This document shows positions 36,152 through 43,240 of a stretch of DNA of 64,000 nucleotides, one piece after another. The notes beneath the pieces are model-generated. The model did not search any database and was not told where the DNA came from. It was given only the letters and a program-made list of their open reading frames with translations. The translations under genes and the position numbers were made by a program. Source of the stretch: [Collinsella] massiliensis (GTDB lineage Bacteria > Actinomycetota > Coriobacteriia > Coriobacteriales > Coriobacteriaceae); contig CAPI01000066.1 in assembly GCA_000333815.1 (NCBI GenBank), forward strand, positions 1 through 64,000, given 5' to 3'. Within the stretch, counting starts at the first letter, position 1. Every line of letters begins with the position of its first letter.

Positions 36152-37090
36152 ATGAAGCGGATATACCATATCGAGCCCATTTATAAATCGTTTGTTTGGG
36201 CAGGGCAGAAGCTTATAGACCGTTTCGGCATCGATACCGACCTGCCCAATGTGGGGACCATCTATTGCGTCATCGCGCTGCCCGGCGAGCTGGATAACAT
36301 CGTGCGCGAGACCGGCGAGCCCCTCTCGGCGTTCTATGCGTCGCATCGTGAGCTTTTCGCCTGCCCTGACGAGGTTTTCCCCGTGCGCATGACCATCACC
36401 TGCAACGAGGGCTTCCAGTCCTATCAGCTCCACCCTGACGATGCCTATGCGCTTGCGCACGAAGGATGTCGTGGAAAGGTGTCGGGCGCGGTGACGCTTG
36501 ATGACGAGGGGCATGTCGGTACCTGGCTTTTCGGCCATAAGGTCGCTTCGCTCGAGGAGTTCAAGGACTGTGTGGAGCGGCGCGACTGGAATCGTCTGTT
36601 CGACACCCTTAAGGTGCACGACGGTGATTTCGTCCACACGCCGGCGGGTGTCATCCATGGCGGGAACGGTGCAGGCGCGGTCTCGGCGACGTTCGGGACG
36701 AACGGCGACATCACGTATCGGTTCTTCGACAATGACCGCAACGATCCCGCTCGCCCGCTCGCCCTTGATGACGTCTATGCCTGCGTGCACTTTCCGGAGG
36801 TTCCGTTTCGCGCGGAGCCACCGCATCCGGTGCAGGTACCGGGCATGAAGCTCATCACCTACCACGATGTGGACGGCGAGTACGTCGCCCTGCGCATGAA
36901 GGTTGAAGGGGAAACGTCGTTTGGATACGACTCGTTTCTGTTCATCACCTGCGTGGCGGGCGCGGGCAGCGTCGGCGGCACGTCGATCGGCATGGGGGAG
37001 ACGCTGCTCGTCCCAGCAGGCTTCGGCCCGTTCGAGCTGCAGGGTGACATGGACTGCATCGCGATCTCCTACCATGCGAAGGAGGCGTGA
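36152..37090 (+). CDS. manA: Class I mannose-6-phosphate isomerase
   Basis: A 312-residue zinc isomerase that interconverts mannose-6-P and fructose-6-P. Family marks are IYKSFVWAGQKLIDRFG, the zinc motif SYQLHPDDAYALAHEG, DFVHTPAGVIHGGNGAGAVS and YRFFDNDRNDPARPL. It fits the imported sugar being phosphorylated by the upstream Man-family PTS. It starts 10 bases after EIID and 4 bases before the polyol dehydrogenase gene. Confidence 0.85.
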   Translation: MKRIYHIEPIYKSFVWAGQKLIDRFGIDTDLPNVGTIYCVIALPGELDNIVRETGEPLSAFYASHRELFACPDEVFPVRMTITCNEGFQSYQLHPDDAYALAHEGCRGKVSGAVTLDDEGHVGTWLFGHKVASLEEFKDCVERRDWNRLFDTLKVHDGDFVHTPAGVIHGGNGAGAVSATFGTNGDITYRFFDNDRNDPARPLALDDVYACVHFPEVPFRAEPPHPVQVPGMKLITYHDVDGEYVALRMKVEGETSFGYDSFLFITCVAGAGSVGGTSIGMGETLLVPAGFGPFELQGDMDCIAISYHAKEA

Positions 37091-37093
37091 CCC

Positions 37094-38317
37094 ATGGAGC
37101 CGGAACGCGTGGTGATCGTGGGCGCGGGCCAGACCGGACGCGGCATGTTCGGTGCCCTCTTCTATAAGGAGGGCTGCTACGAGCTGACCTTTGCCGACAC
37201 CGACGCGGCGCTCGTGCGCGGCCTGCGCGAGCAGGGGTATTACACGGTTGAGGAGAAGGATTTGCTTACGGGCTCCGTCGAGCACGTGCGCGTAGACGGA
37301 TTCTCGTGCGTGGACGTGGCTGATCGCGACGCCTACCTTGATGCGCTGGCTCGGGCGACGTACATTGCGGTTGCGGTGTTTCCCAAATCGTTCGATGACG
37401 TTGCCTGCGATCTTGCCGAAATGGTGCGCGTCCGGAAGGCGCGCGGTGTGGAGGACGTGGTAGCCGTCATACTGGGCGGGAACTTCGTGGGGCTCCACGA
37501 GTATTTCCAACGCGCTATCGAGGCGCAGCTCAACGAGGACGAGCGTGCGTACGCCCGCACGTATGTGGCGCTTGCCACCTCGAAAGCGAATCGGAAGGTG
37601 GTTCATGCGGGCGCGGGGGCGGAGCGGTTCGCGCTCACCGGCGACAACAAGTCCGTGCTACCCGTGGAGGATTGCCTGCCCTTTAAGGTGGGGCATCGCC
37701 TTCCCTCGTTCTTCCACATCGATCCGGATGTCGAGCTCAGCATGATCGAGAAGATCTGGAGTGAGAACCTCATCCATTGCTCGCTGGGATTCATGGGCGC
37801 GTTCGCCGGATACACGACGGTCAACGAGGCGATCGAGGACGCGCGTATCGGCGCCCTTGCGCTCTATGCGTGGTTTGAAGGCAGGCGCGCGCTTGAAGCG
37901 GCGTACGGTATTCCCGTGCCGGACGAGGCCGCCATCAGAACCATGATGGAGAAATTCGACACGCCCTATTTCCACGACCGTATCGCACGAATCGTTCGAC
38001 AGCCGATTCGTAAGCTCAAGAAAGGCGATCGGTTCCTGGGGCCGGCCTTGCTTTGCATTGAGCAAGGAATCACCCCGTATTTCATCTTGCGTGCAGCGGC
38101 ACATGGCTTCTGCTACGAAGACGACGCTGAGCCGCAATCGGTGGAGATAGCGCGCCTGATACGCGAACTCGGTATTGACGCGGCGGTGCGCGCGGTGACC
38201 GAACTCGACCCGTGCGAGCCCCGCGAGCGCTTGGCGCTCGAGATGCTCGCGGACGCGGCGCGTGAGGTTTCGTGTCCGCGCCGGGTGCCCGAGGTGTTTT
38301 CTCGGGTGCTGGGATAG
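37094..38317 (+). CDS. Mannitol-1-phosphate 5-dehydrogenase-like protein
   Basis: A 407-residue NAD(P)-dependent polyol-phosphate dehydrogenase-like protein. The Rossmann start VVIVGAGQTGRGMFGALFYK replaces the shorter GxGxxG loop of many dehydrogenases; VAVFPKSFDDVACDLAEMV and VILGGNFVGLHEYFQRAIE occupy the NAD-binding domain, and DNKSVLPVEDCLPFKVG resembles the substrate lysine region of the MtlD family. Context with PTS and ManA suggests use of a sugar alcohol or related sugar phosphate. Exact substrate is open. GGAGGCGTGACCC precedes the ATG. Confidence 0.7.
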   Translation: MEPERVVIVGAGQTGRGMFGALFYKEGCYELTFADTDAALVRGLREQGYYTVEEKDLLTGSVEHVRVDGFSCVDVADRDAYLDALARATYIAVAVFPKSFDDVACDLAEMVRVRKARGVEDVVAVILGGNFVGLHEYFQRAIEAQLNEDERAYARTYVALATSKANRKVVHAGAGAERFALTGDNKSVLPVEDCLPFKVGHRLPSFFHIDPDVELSMIEKIWSENLIHCSLGFMGAFAGYTTVNEAIEDARIGALALYAWFEGRRALEAAYGIPVPDEAAIRTMMEKFDTPYFHDRIARIVRQPIRKLKKGDRFLGPALLCIEQGITPYFILRAAAHGFCYEDDAEPQSVEIARLIRELGIDAAVRAVTELDPCEPRERLALEMLADAAREVSCPRRVPEVFSRVLG

Positions 38318-38327
38318 GATGCCGCGA

Positions 38328-38360
38328 AGGCGCCCCGCGCGTAGCGTGCACGGGGCGCTT
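38328..38360 (+). terminator. Hairpin after the polyol dehydrogenase gene
   Basis: GCGCCCCG at 38330-38337 pairs with CGGGGCGC at 38351-38358. The T-tract is weak (TTCC), so termination may be partial and let some transcription pass into the regulator gene. Confidence 0.55.
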
Positions 38361-38471
38361 CCGCATCCGGTAGAACGTTATTCATCTGCACCAGCCGATT
38401 GTTTTTCGTGCACGGAGCCCGATTCAGATATAGTGGAGCCATCACGTTCCCACCCCTCAGCGAGGCACACG

Positions 38472-39302
38472 ATGTTCTCAACCAAAGTAAACAGTCTCTA
38501 CACCAAGCTCACGATGACCGAGAAGAAGATCGCGGACTACCTCATCATCAACGGTGCTGATGTGGGCGGAATGACCTCATATGATCTCGCGGAGCGCTTG
38601 GGAATCGGGCAGGCGACCGTAGTCCGCTTCTCAAAGAAGCTCGGGTATCGCATGTTTGGCGAGATGATCGATGACGCGAAGAATTCGGTGGGGGAGTCTA
38701 CCTCGGAAATCATCGAATCGGATACGCCTTCTGACATCTTGGATAAGCTGGAAAAGCGCACGTGCGACATCATCCAGTCCATTCGCCAGAGCAATGATGC
38801 GGAGTGTTTCGCGCGTGCTGCCAAGTTGATCGACGGCGCGCGCAACATCGTTTGCTACGGATATACGACGAGCAATCTTTTCGCGTCGTACCTTTGCGAG
38901 CTGCTTATCGAGATCGGCAAGGGAGCATTGTGCGAAAGCAATGCCATTCTTACCAAGCGACGCGTGTTCCAGCTCGATTCCGAACGAGACGTGGTCATCA
39001 TCGTGTCGAAGTCCGGCGAGAAGTCGGAATCGGTCGGCATCGCGGAATATGCGAAGAGTCGCGGGATTCCCGTTATCGCGATATCGAATGCTGGGAAGAG
39101 CCCACTCGTCGAGATTGCGGATGTGCACATCAAGGTGCTCGAAATCAGCGATCGCTCTGTTCCATCCGCTTCGATGGGGACGGATGCCGGGGTCATCTAT
39201 GCGGCCGAGGTGCTCGCTGCATGCGTGTTCCAGTGCAACCAGAAGGTGTATCGTCGGCAGTATGGCAACAACATCGTCGCCGCATTCTCGGAGCGAAAAT
39301 AG
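38472..39302 (+). CDS. MurR/RpiR family regulator with SIS domain
   Basis: A 276-residue regulator. The N-terminal HTH_6 domain contains MTSYDLAERLGIGQATVVRF at about 34-53. The C-terminal SIS domain shows NIVCYGYTTSNLFASYLCEL and VVIIVSKSGEKSESVGIAEY, which bind a sugar phosphate. It most likely controls the PTS/manA operon upstream, where a 10-base inverted repeat lies at the promoter. Like the PTS genes, its codon use is less GC-rich than the chromosome around it. Confidence 0.87.
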   Translation: MFSTKVNSLYTKLTMTEKKIADYLIINGADVGGMTSYDLAERLGIGQATVVRFSKKLGYRMFGEMIDDAKNSVGESTSEIIESDTPSDILDKLEKRTCDIIQSIRQSNDAECFARAAKLIDGARNIVCYGYTTSNLFASYLCELLIEIGKGALCESNAILTKRRVFQLDSERDVVIIVSKSGEKSESVGIAEYAKSRGIPVIAISNAGKSPLVEIADVHIKVLEISDRSVPSASMGTDAGVIYAAEVLAACVFQCNQKVYRRQYGNNIVAAFSERK

Positions 39303-39453
39303 GGTTTGGACAAGGCTGGATGGCGCAGGGCGGGCTTCTGTTTTGCTGAAGCCGGCTACTTGGGTTGCCCCTGTAGTTGGGCTTGATCGTGACGCAATAA
39401 GAGAGGTTCCGATCCCGTGCAGGGACGCGGTCTTTCCTATATGTCCTTTCGAG

Positions 39454-39489
39454 GTTTGGGGCATTGGCATTCTGGCTGGTAATCAAACG
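39454..39489 (+). repeat. 37-bp family site, copy A
   Basis: 36-bp copy opening GTTTGGGGCATTGG and closing CTGGCTGGTAATCAAACG. First of seven sites; the preceding 150 bases after the RpiR gene contain nothing recognisable. Confidence 0.75.
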
Positions 39490-39511
39490 GGATGTCCATC
39501 TCTTCCTCCTA

Positions 39512-39594
39512 TGGTTGGGGCGGCGGGACTCGAACCCGCACGGGTCCCCCACGTGCTTCTGGGCACGCGCGTCTGCCGTTTCCGCCACACCCCG
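39512..39594 (-). tRNA. tRNA-Leu-like gene, probably defective
   Basis: On the minus strand a class II tRNA is readable: U8-G9, a leucine-type D-arm GCGGAAACGGCAGACGC, a variable arm GGGGGACCC, an intact T-arm GCGGG-TTCGAGT-CCCGC and an encoded CCA. The anticodon stem CGTGC/GCACG encloses only six bases (CCAGAA), one short of the normal seven; CAG would be the anticodon if a U were restored. The first acceptor pair is C-A. It sits between sites A and B of the repeat array. Either a decayed tRNA or one carried by a mobile element. Confidence 0.55.
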
Positions 39595-39764
39595 TTGAGG
39601 TATAATCAGATTGGATAGGCGCACACCCCCCCGGTTAAGAACCGAGGCAGAGTAGCGCCTTTCCGCTTATCTAAGATGAATGAGATCCCCGCCAGGGCGG
39701 ATGATGATCACCTCATCAAGCGTTCCGTCGTCAACGAATCTCTGAGATGTCTCTCTCACGTAAT

Positions 39765-39801
39765 GTTTTGGAGTAGTGGCATTCTGACTGGTAAGCAAAC
39801 C
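39765..39801 (+). repeat. 37-bp family site, copy B
   Basis: Opens GTTTTGGAGTAGTGGC and closes CTGACTGGTAAGCAAACC. The TGG-to-TGA change shows the sequence is kept as DNA, not as a reading frame. Between A and B lie the tRNA-Leu-like gene and about 165 bases with a GGTTAAGAACC hairpin but no clear gene. Confidence 0.75.
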
Positions 39802-39888
39802 AGATGGAAGGGTTGCAATAGGGGATAAGAAATACGACGATGACGGCGAAAGGGTGACGTTCCACCCGCAGGAGCAGGAGGGGCAGGC

Positions 39889-40170
39889 ATGAGGTACGCA
39901 TATGACCGCGCAAGTGGCCGCGTGTTCGGCAAGCCTGATCCCGACAAGGCGGCGATCGCTCGCTTCTTCGAAGCCTCAGAGTTTGATATCTTCGCCGCCG
40001 GGTACGTCATCGACAAGGTGACGGGCGAGTGGACCGACATACCGCTCGCGGCGACGGGGCGCGACGGCTTCTGCTGGGATAGCGATGACGCGTACCATTT
40101 CGAGAAGTACGACATGGAACTGACGCCAGAGTTCCGCGCCTATGCCCTGGCGCACGCGCCCGGGGAGTAG
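39889..40170 (+). CDS. Small protein of the cassette region, unknown function
   Basis: A 93-residue acidic, aromatic-rich protein (FDIFAAGYVIDKVTGEWTDI, WDSDDAYHFEKYDMELT). No family is recognised. GGAGCAGGAGGGG lies before the ATG. It is the only good ORF between sites B and C and is followed by a good intrinsic terminator at 40195-40220. Confidence 0.65.
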   Translation: MRYAYDRASGRVFGKPDPDKAAIARFFEASEFDIFAAGYVIDKVTGEWTDIPLAATGRDGFCWDSDDAYHFEKYDMELTPEFRAYALAHAPGE

Positions 40171-40194
40171 GGCGGCCCGACAACTCGATTCAAC

Positions 40195-40220
40195 GGGAGC
40201 CCCCGCGAGGGGGCTTCTTT
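40195..40220 (+). terminator. Intrinsic terminator inside the cassette region
   Basis: AGCCCCC (40198-40204) pairs with GGGGGCT (40209-40215) around GCGA, followed by TCTTTC. Ends the small gene at 39889-40170. A second hairpin, GGGAGCC/GGCTCCC, follows near 40260-40279. Confidence 0.75.
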
Positions 40221-40329
40221 CATGCCGCGTGACACCGGGCATAGCATCCCGTCAGGCAGGGGAGCCGCCGAGGCTCCCGTATAGGCATGCCGCAGCCGAT
40301 GCGGCGGCGCGATGGCGGAATGAACCGCC

Positions 40330-40365
40330 GTTTTGTAGCGCTGGCATTCTGGCTGGTAATCAAGC
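40330..40365 (+). repeat. 37-bp family site, copy C
   Basis: Opens GTTTTGTAGCGCTGGCATTC and closes TGGCTGGTAATCAAGC. The terminal CAAAC is altered to CAAGC. Confidence 0.7.
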
Positions 40366-40428
40366 AACTCCCCAGGCGCTTCTCATAGACAAGCGCGGTA
40401 TGGATGGGCGCATCGCGAGATAAAAAAC

Positions 40429-40466
40429 GGTTCCAGAACCAAGCCGAGCTCGGAGCGGAACCGAAA
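40429..40466 (-). terminator. Hairpin filling the short segment between sites C and D
   Basis: CGGTTCC (40430-40436) pairs with GGAACCG (40459-40465), with a nested CCGAGCTCGG. On the minus strand it is followed by six T (40424-40429). The 118-base C-D segment otherwise holds no ORF. Confidence 0.55.
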
Positions 40467-40483
40467 AGCAAATCTATTATACC

Positions 40484-40518
40484 GTTTTGATCAATGGCAT
40501 TCTGGCGGGCAATCAAAC
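40484..40518 (+). repeat. 37-bp family site, copy D
   Basis: Opens GTTTTGATCAATGGCATTC and closes TGGCGGGCAATCAAAC; the most diverged copy, 35 bp. Confidence 0.65.
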
Positions 40519-40564
40519 CAGCATCTGGCGTTGATAGGCTGCGTCGAGAGGAAGAGGAGTCGTT

Positions 40565-40723
40565 CTGTCGCGCAACCATCCCAACGGCACGCCGCCATCA
40601 TGGATTGACATAAAGACGGTGGCCGGGAACGGTTGGATCAGGGAGTCGGTAATTACGTGCCGCGACGGTACGCAATGGGAGATTGCACGCGAAACCCCCG
40701 AGGTAATCGAGGTATTAGAATAA
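40565..40723 (+). CDS. Possible small protein with CTG start
   Basis: A 52-residue frame reading SRNHPNGTPPSWIDIKTVAG then GWIRESVITCRDGTQWEIAR has a protein-like composition. No ATG, GTG or TTG is in frame; GGAAGAGGAG lies 5 bases before a CTG, so initiation at CTG is assumed. It is the first frame after site D. Weakly supported. Confidence 0.3.
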   Translation: MSRNHPNGTPPSWIDIKTVAGNGWIRESVITCRDGTQWEIARETPEVIEVLE

Positions 40724-40824
40724 TATTGTGATATAACCAGGGCAGATAACCCCGATATATCGAACCGGCGCATCATCGAAGACGCCACCCTTCGGATGGT
40801 CGTTGAGGAGAATGAGGAGCGAAG

Positions 40825-41019
40825 ATGGTTCAGGATGAGGAAGGCGAGGTCATCTTAGAAGACCATGAGTTCGGCCTTCTGATCGATGACGATGACACCG
40901 CGTCGTATGACCCGTATTCCGACACCTCGGACTGGCCTGAATGGATTCGGCGATCTTATGCGAAGGTATCGAAAGAGGTGAGGGCGGAGCACACAGAGCT
41001 CTTCAAGAGTAGGGCTTAG
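40825..41019 (+). CDS. Small acidic protein of the cassette region
   Basis: A 64-residue protein rich in Asp/Glu (ILEDHEFGLLIDDDDTASYD). No known family. GAGGAGCGAAG precedes the ATG. Could be a DNA-mimic-like or antitoxin-like small protein, but that is only a composition-based guess. Lies in the long D-E segment. Confidence 0.5.
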   Translation: MVQDEEGEVILEDHEFGLLIDDDDTASYDPYSDTSDWPEWIRRSYAKVSKEVRAEHTELFKSRA

Positions 41020-41072
41020 CTTGGCAGGAGCCTCCTCGCAGGGGCTCTGCTGCGCTTTCGTCGTGGCGGCCT

Positions 41073-41312
41073 TTACCACCAGATTGCATACCCGGACTCC
41101 TCGAAGCGCCCGGATTCGTTGAACTCGCGGAGTTTCGAGAACATGTGGCCGGCGTAGACGTGGTTGAAGTCAGCGCTCGACTCCTCAACCACGGACACCT
41201 CGCCCGATTCACGGTCGATCATCGCCTTGCCGGGCACCGAGGCATCGTTCTCGGGCAGAAACGTGTACACCGCCGTGCGGTCGTCGATGCTGTCGAGCGA
41301 GAACCGTATCAT
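41073..41312 (-). CDS. Small protein on the opposite strand within the cassette region
   Basis: A 79-residue protein: MIRFSLDSIDDRTAVYTFLP, GKAMIDRESGEVSVVEES, FNHVYAGHMFSKLREFNESG. The regular beta-rich start and KLREFNESGRFEESGYAIWW end look like a genuine compact domain, similar in style to short hypothetical proteins seen in gut actinobacteria. Start chosen at 41312, where the homology-like part begins; AGGG lies just upstream. It is the only minus-strand gene between sites. Confidence 0.6.
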   Translation of the reverse strand: MIRFSLDSIDDRTAVYTFLPENDASVPGKAMIDRESGEVSVVEESSADFNHVYAGHMFSKLREFNESGRFEESGYAIWW

Positions 41313-41420
41313 TTCCCTAACCGTCCCTAGATTTGAGCCATCCGAGTGGCTGGTTGGTACAATCGTATTCCATCCCACAGGCGACACACGCCATGGACGG
41401 GCTTTTGGAGGCGATTCCGA

Positions 41421-41675
41421 ATGGCGCAGCATAGCTGGGAAGAGACCGAGGAGATAGAGGCCCGCTACCACGAGGTCTTCGGCCTCGACGCAAGGACTCC
41501 GATCCTGCCCTTCATGTGGCCGTCCGTGGAGTTCCTCGAGACGTGGGACAAGGGGCAGGCGATGCTCGACTGCATCGAGTGCGGCGAGACGTGGGACGAC
41601 GAGGCGGACTACAGCCCCTGGAAGGGCGTTATTCCCGAGATGGAGCGGCTCGCGGAAGAAGGGGTCGTGTTCTAG
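41421..41675 (+). CDS. Small protein of the cassette region
   Basis: An 84-residue protein (HSWEETEEIEARYHEVFGLD, PSVEFLETWDKGQAMLDCIE) with no recognised family. The ATG at 41421 is chosen over the longer frame because GGAGG lies 10 bases upstream; composition changes from Arg-rich to acidic there. It is followed without a gap by the next gene, so they are coupled. Confidence 0.6.
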   Translation: MAQHSWEETEEIEARYHEVFGLDARTPILPFMWPSVEFLETWDKGQAMLDCIECGETWDDEADYSPWKGVIPEMERLAEEGVVF

Positions 41676-41963
41676 ATGACGGCCATTGATGTGCACGAGA
41701 AGAGTCGCCTGCTCGGAATCGACTACGACGATTACACCGAGGCCGTCAAATTGACGGGCAGCATGATCTTCGATGCGATCGATTCCGGGACATATGGGGT
41801 CGATGCGTATATCGACATGGTCAAGTCCCTCCCGCCGAAGCCCATGGTCGCGCTTATACGTTACGACGGGCTCTATAAGCAGTACTCGAGGGTCTTCGAC
41901 TTCGACGGACCCATCCCCGGCGTCGAGGCGGCCTACCCCTACGCCGGCAGGGATGACGAGTAG
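41676..41963 (+). CDS. Small protein of the cassette region, unknown
   Basis: A 95-residue acidic protein (LGIDYDDYTEAVKLTGSMIF, YIDMVKSLPPKPMVALIRYD). Unknown family. Its ATG directly follows the stop of the preceding gene. It ends 10 bases before site E. Confidence 0.6.
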   Translation: MTAIDVHEKSRLLGIDYDDYTEAVKLTGSMIFDAIDSGTYGVDAYIDMVKSLPPKPMVALIRYDGLYKQYSRVFDFDGPIPGVEAAYPYAGRDDE

Positions 41964-41973
41964 CAGCCCACTG

Positions 41974-42010
41974 GTTTTGGAGCAGTGGCGTTCAGACTGG
42001 TAGTCAAACG
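41974..42010 (+). repeat. 37-bp family site, copy E
   Basis: Opens GTTTTGGAGCAGTGGCGTTC and closes AGACTGGTAGTCAAACG. Lies 10 bases after a stop codon and reads into the next gene. Confidence 0.75.
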
Positions 42011-42020
42011 GGGGCGCGAG

Positions 42021-42290
42021 TTGAGCATTTGGAGCGATTTTTGGGCCGAATGGAGAACAGAGTTCACCGTCGAGGACGATTCAATGCTTCTTTCCAGAAT
42101 GCTTGAAGCACTTCCGGCGGACGAGCTCCAGCTGTTCGAGAGCGAATGCGATGTCGCGGACTCGCTCCGCGCCGAGCATGGCCTGCAACCCGATTTCGAC
42201 CAGATCTGCGAGCGCGCCATCATGGAGCGCTTCGCCGACGAGGAGGCCGAGCGCGCCGCGAAGGGCGTCATCGACGCGGTGAAGCCCTAG
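42021..42290 (+). CDS. Small acidic protein of the cassette region
   Basis: An 89-residue protein (SIWSDFWAEWRTEFTVEDDS, ALPADELQLFESECDVADSL, ICERAIMERFADEEAERAAK). The TTG at 42021 with GGGGGCGCGAG upstream is preferred; a GTG at 41985 inside site E would add 12 residues (MAFRLVVKRGRE). Unknown family, helical and acidic. It ends 2 bases before site F. Confidence 0.55.
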   Translation: MSIWSDFWAEWRTEFTVEDDSMLLSRMLEALPADELQLFESECDVADSLRAEHGLQPDFDQICERAIMERFADEEAERAAKGVIDAVKP

Positions 42291-42292
42291 GG

Positions 42293-42329
42293 GTTTTGGA
42301 GCAGCGGTATTCTGACTGGTAATCAAACG
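42293..42329 (+). repeat. 37-bp family site, copy F
   Basis: Opens GTTTTGGAGCAGCGGTATTC and closes TGACTGGTAATCAAACG. Two bases after a stop codon. The next 160 bases hold a 28-residue frame with no start and a GGGGCGG/CCGCCCC hairpin at 42443-42462. Confidence 0.75.
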
Positions 42330-42498
42330 CCTCGGTCATATACTGCGCCATAGACAAGCGCCTGAGCGGGCGGGAAGAGCGGCGAGCGGAAGCGAAGCGT
42401 GACGGCGAACACTTCCGCAAGCCCGGAAAATAAGGAGGTGAAGGGGCGGCGGCAACCGCCCCACCGCCTCACCCGCATGGTACCACGAAGGAGGACAT

Positions 42499-42591
42499 AT
42501 GGGCGAGTTCGTGCTCGACGTGCTCAGGGCTTTCGCCGTGACGTTCGGCGTGGGGGTCGCGTACCTCCTGATCAAGAACCGGAGGCGGTAG
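42499..42591 (+). CDS. 30-residue single-helix membrane peptide
   Basis: MGEFVLDVLRAFAVTFGVGV followed by AYLLIKNRRR: one hydrophobic helix and a basic tail, typical of tiny membrane proteins. AAGGAGG lies 5 bases before the ATG. The next gene starts 2 bases after its stop, so they form a pair. Confidence 0.6.
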   Translation: MGEFVLDVLRAFAVTFGVGVAYLLIKNRRR

Positions 42592-42593
42592 CC

Positions 42594-42788
42594 ATGCCGT
42601 ACACCGAGGCTCAGAAGCGCGCCACGGTGAAGTACCTGAAGAACAACGTGCGGCGCGCGGTGGTGGCGTTCTACCCCGCCGAGGACGAGCGGTGGGAATG
42701 GCTGGACTCCCAGCCGAACAAGGCGGGCTACATCAAGCGGCTGATTCGCGAGGACATGGAGCGAAGCCGCGGAGAGGTTTTGGCGTAG
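42594..42788 (+). CDS. Small basic protein, ribbon-helix-helix-like
   Basis: A 64-residue protein: PYTEAQKRATVKYLKNNVRR, VVAFYPAEDERWEWLDSQPN, KAGYIKRLIREDMERSRGEV. The strand VVVAFYP-like segment followed by two helices with KAGYIKRLIRED recalls small RHH-type DNA-binding proteins abundant in gut actinobacteria; this is pattern-based. GGAGG lies 9 bases upstream. Its stop codon lies inside site G. Confidence 0.6.
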   Translation: MPYTEAQKRATVKYLKNNVRRAVVAFYPAEDERWEWLDSQPNKAGYIKRLIREDMERSRGEVLA

Positions 42789-42813
42789 CGGCATTCTGGC
42801 TGGTAATCAAACG
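42777..42813 (+). repeat. 37-bp family site, copy G
   Basis: Opens GTTTTGGCGTAGCGGCATTC and closes TGGCTGGTAATCAAACG. The first 12 bases supply the last codons and stop of the preceding gene. Last copy I can find. Confidence 0.75.
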
Positions 42814-42947
42814 AAAGGCAGCCATAGTCGACGTTCGGAGAGGGAGATCGCGGGCAATCGTAGAGCGGGATGCGGTCGTGGTCGTGAACCCGGAGAGAGA
42901 TAGAACCATAACGGCATGTCGGGCAGGGAGGCGGGAGAGGAGAAGGT

Positions 42948-43154
42948 ATGGCACTGACCAAGGGGCAGAGTGATTTGCTGAATCGGTTCGACCTCACGAC
43001 AGACTTGAGTTTGGCGAAAGTTCGTCTCGCTGTTCACGCTTCCTCGATGCTCGCGATCTCATTCATCTCGATGCATGTGATCGGGTGCTTCCAGCCGGTG
43101 ATGTCGATGCTCTCCGGCTCGTCGGGGTCGTCCGCCTCGGTGGTCTTGCCGTAG
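42948..43154 (+). CDS. Possible small protein, probably truncated
   Basis: The first 33 residues (ALTKGQSDLLNRFDLTTDLS then LAKVRLAVHASS) look coding and GAGAGGAGAAGG precedes the ATG. From 43034 the frame runs antisense to a better-supported minus-strand gene, so the true gene probably ends or was cut near there. Upstream, 42814-42968 carries another truncated frame (AIVERDAVVVVNPERDRTIT). Confidence 0.3.
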   Translation: MALTKGQSDLLNRFDLTTDLSLAKVRLAVHASSMLAISFISMHVIGCFQPVMSMLSGSSGSSASVVLP

Positions 43155-43240
43155 AACCTGCCGCGCACGATCTCCCCATCGGTGCAGGTTATCTTGACCT
43201 CCTTGCCGAATAGGTGCTCTATGTCGGCTACCCTAAGCAT
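43034..43240 (-). CDS. Small LSm-like protein, unknown
   Basis: A 68-residue protein: LRVADIEHLFGKEVKITCTD, GEIVRGRFYGKTTEADDPDE, PESIDITGWKHPITCIEMNE. The VKITCTDGEIVRGRF strand-turn-strand recalls Sm/LSm-like small barrels, a pattern-level remark. AGGAGATGG lies before the ATG at 43240. It overlaps the upstream gene on the same strand by 8 bases. Confidence 0.55.
   Translation of the reverse strand: MLRVADIEHLFGKEVKITCTDGEIVRGRFYGKTTEADDPDEPESIDITGWKHPITCIEMNEIASIEEA

Noticed and set aside
35219-37606. 795-residue minus-strand ORF across EIID and manA
   Set aside because: Antisense shadow; composition is His/Arg-rich and it crosses gene boundaries.
38941-39618. 225-residue plus-strand ORF crossing the end of the RpiR gene into the tRNA-Leu-like gene
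   Set aside because: Overlaps a clear gene in another frame and reads through the tRNA; shadow.
40142-40423. Plus-strand 93-residue ORF over site C
   Set aside because: It overlaps a terminator and the repeat, and lacks protein-like composition.
39454-42813. CRISPR array
   Set aside because: Repeat length and the GTTTT...AAAC ends fit a CRISPR repeat, but spacing varies from about 120 bp to 1.46 kb, segments contain genes, and no cas gene is present.
39454-42813. Classical integron attC sites
   Set aside because: attC begins with an AAC-type box and ends with GTT; these sites have the reverse polarity and no conserved bulged hairpin, and no intI is in the window.
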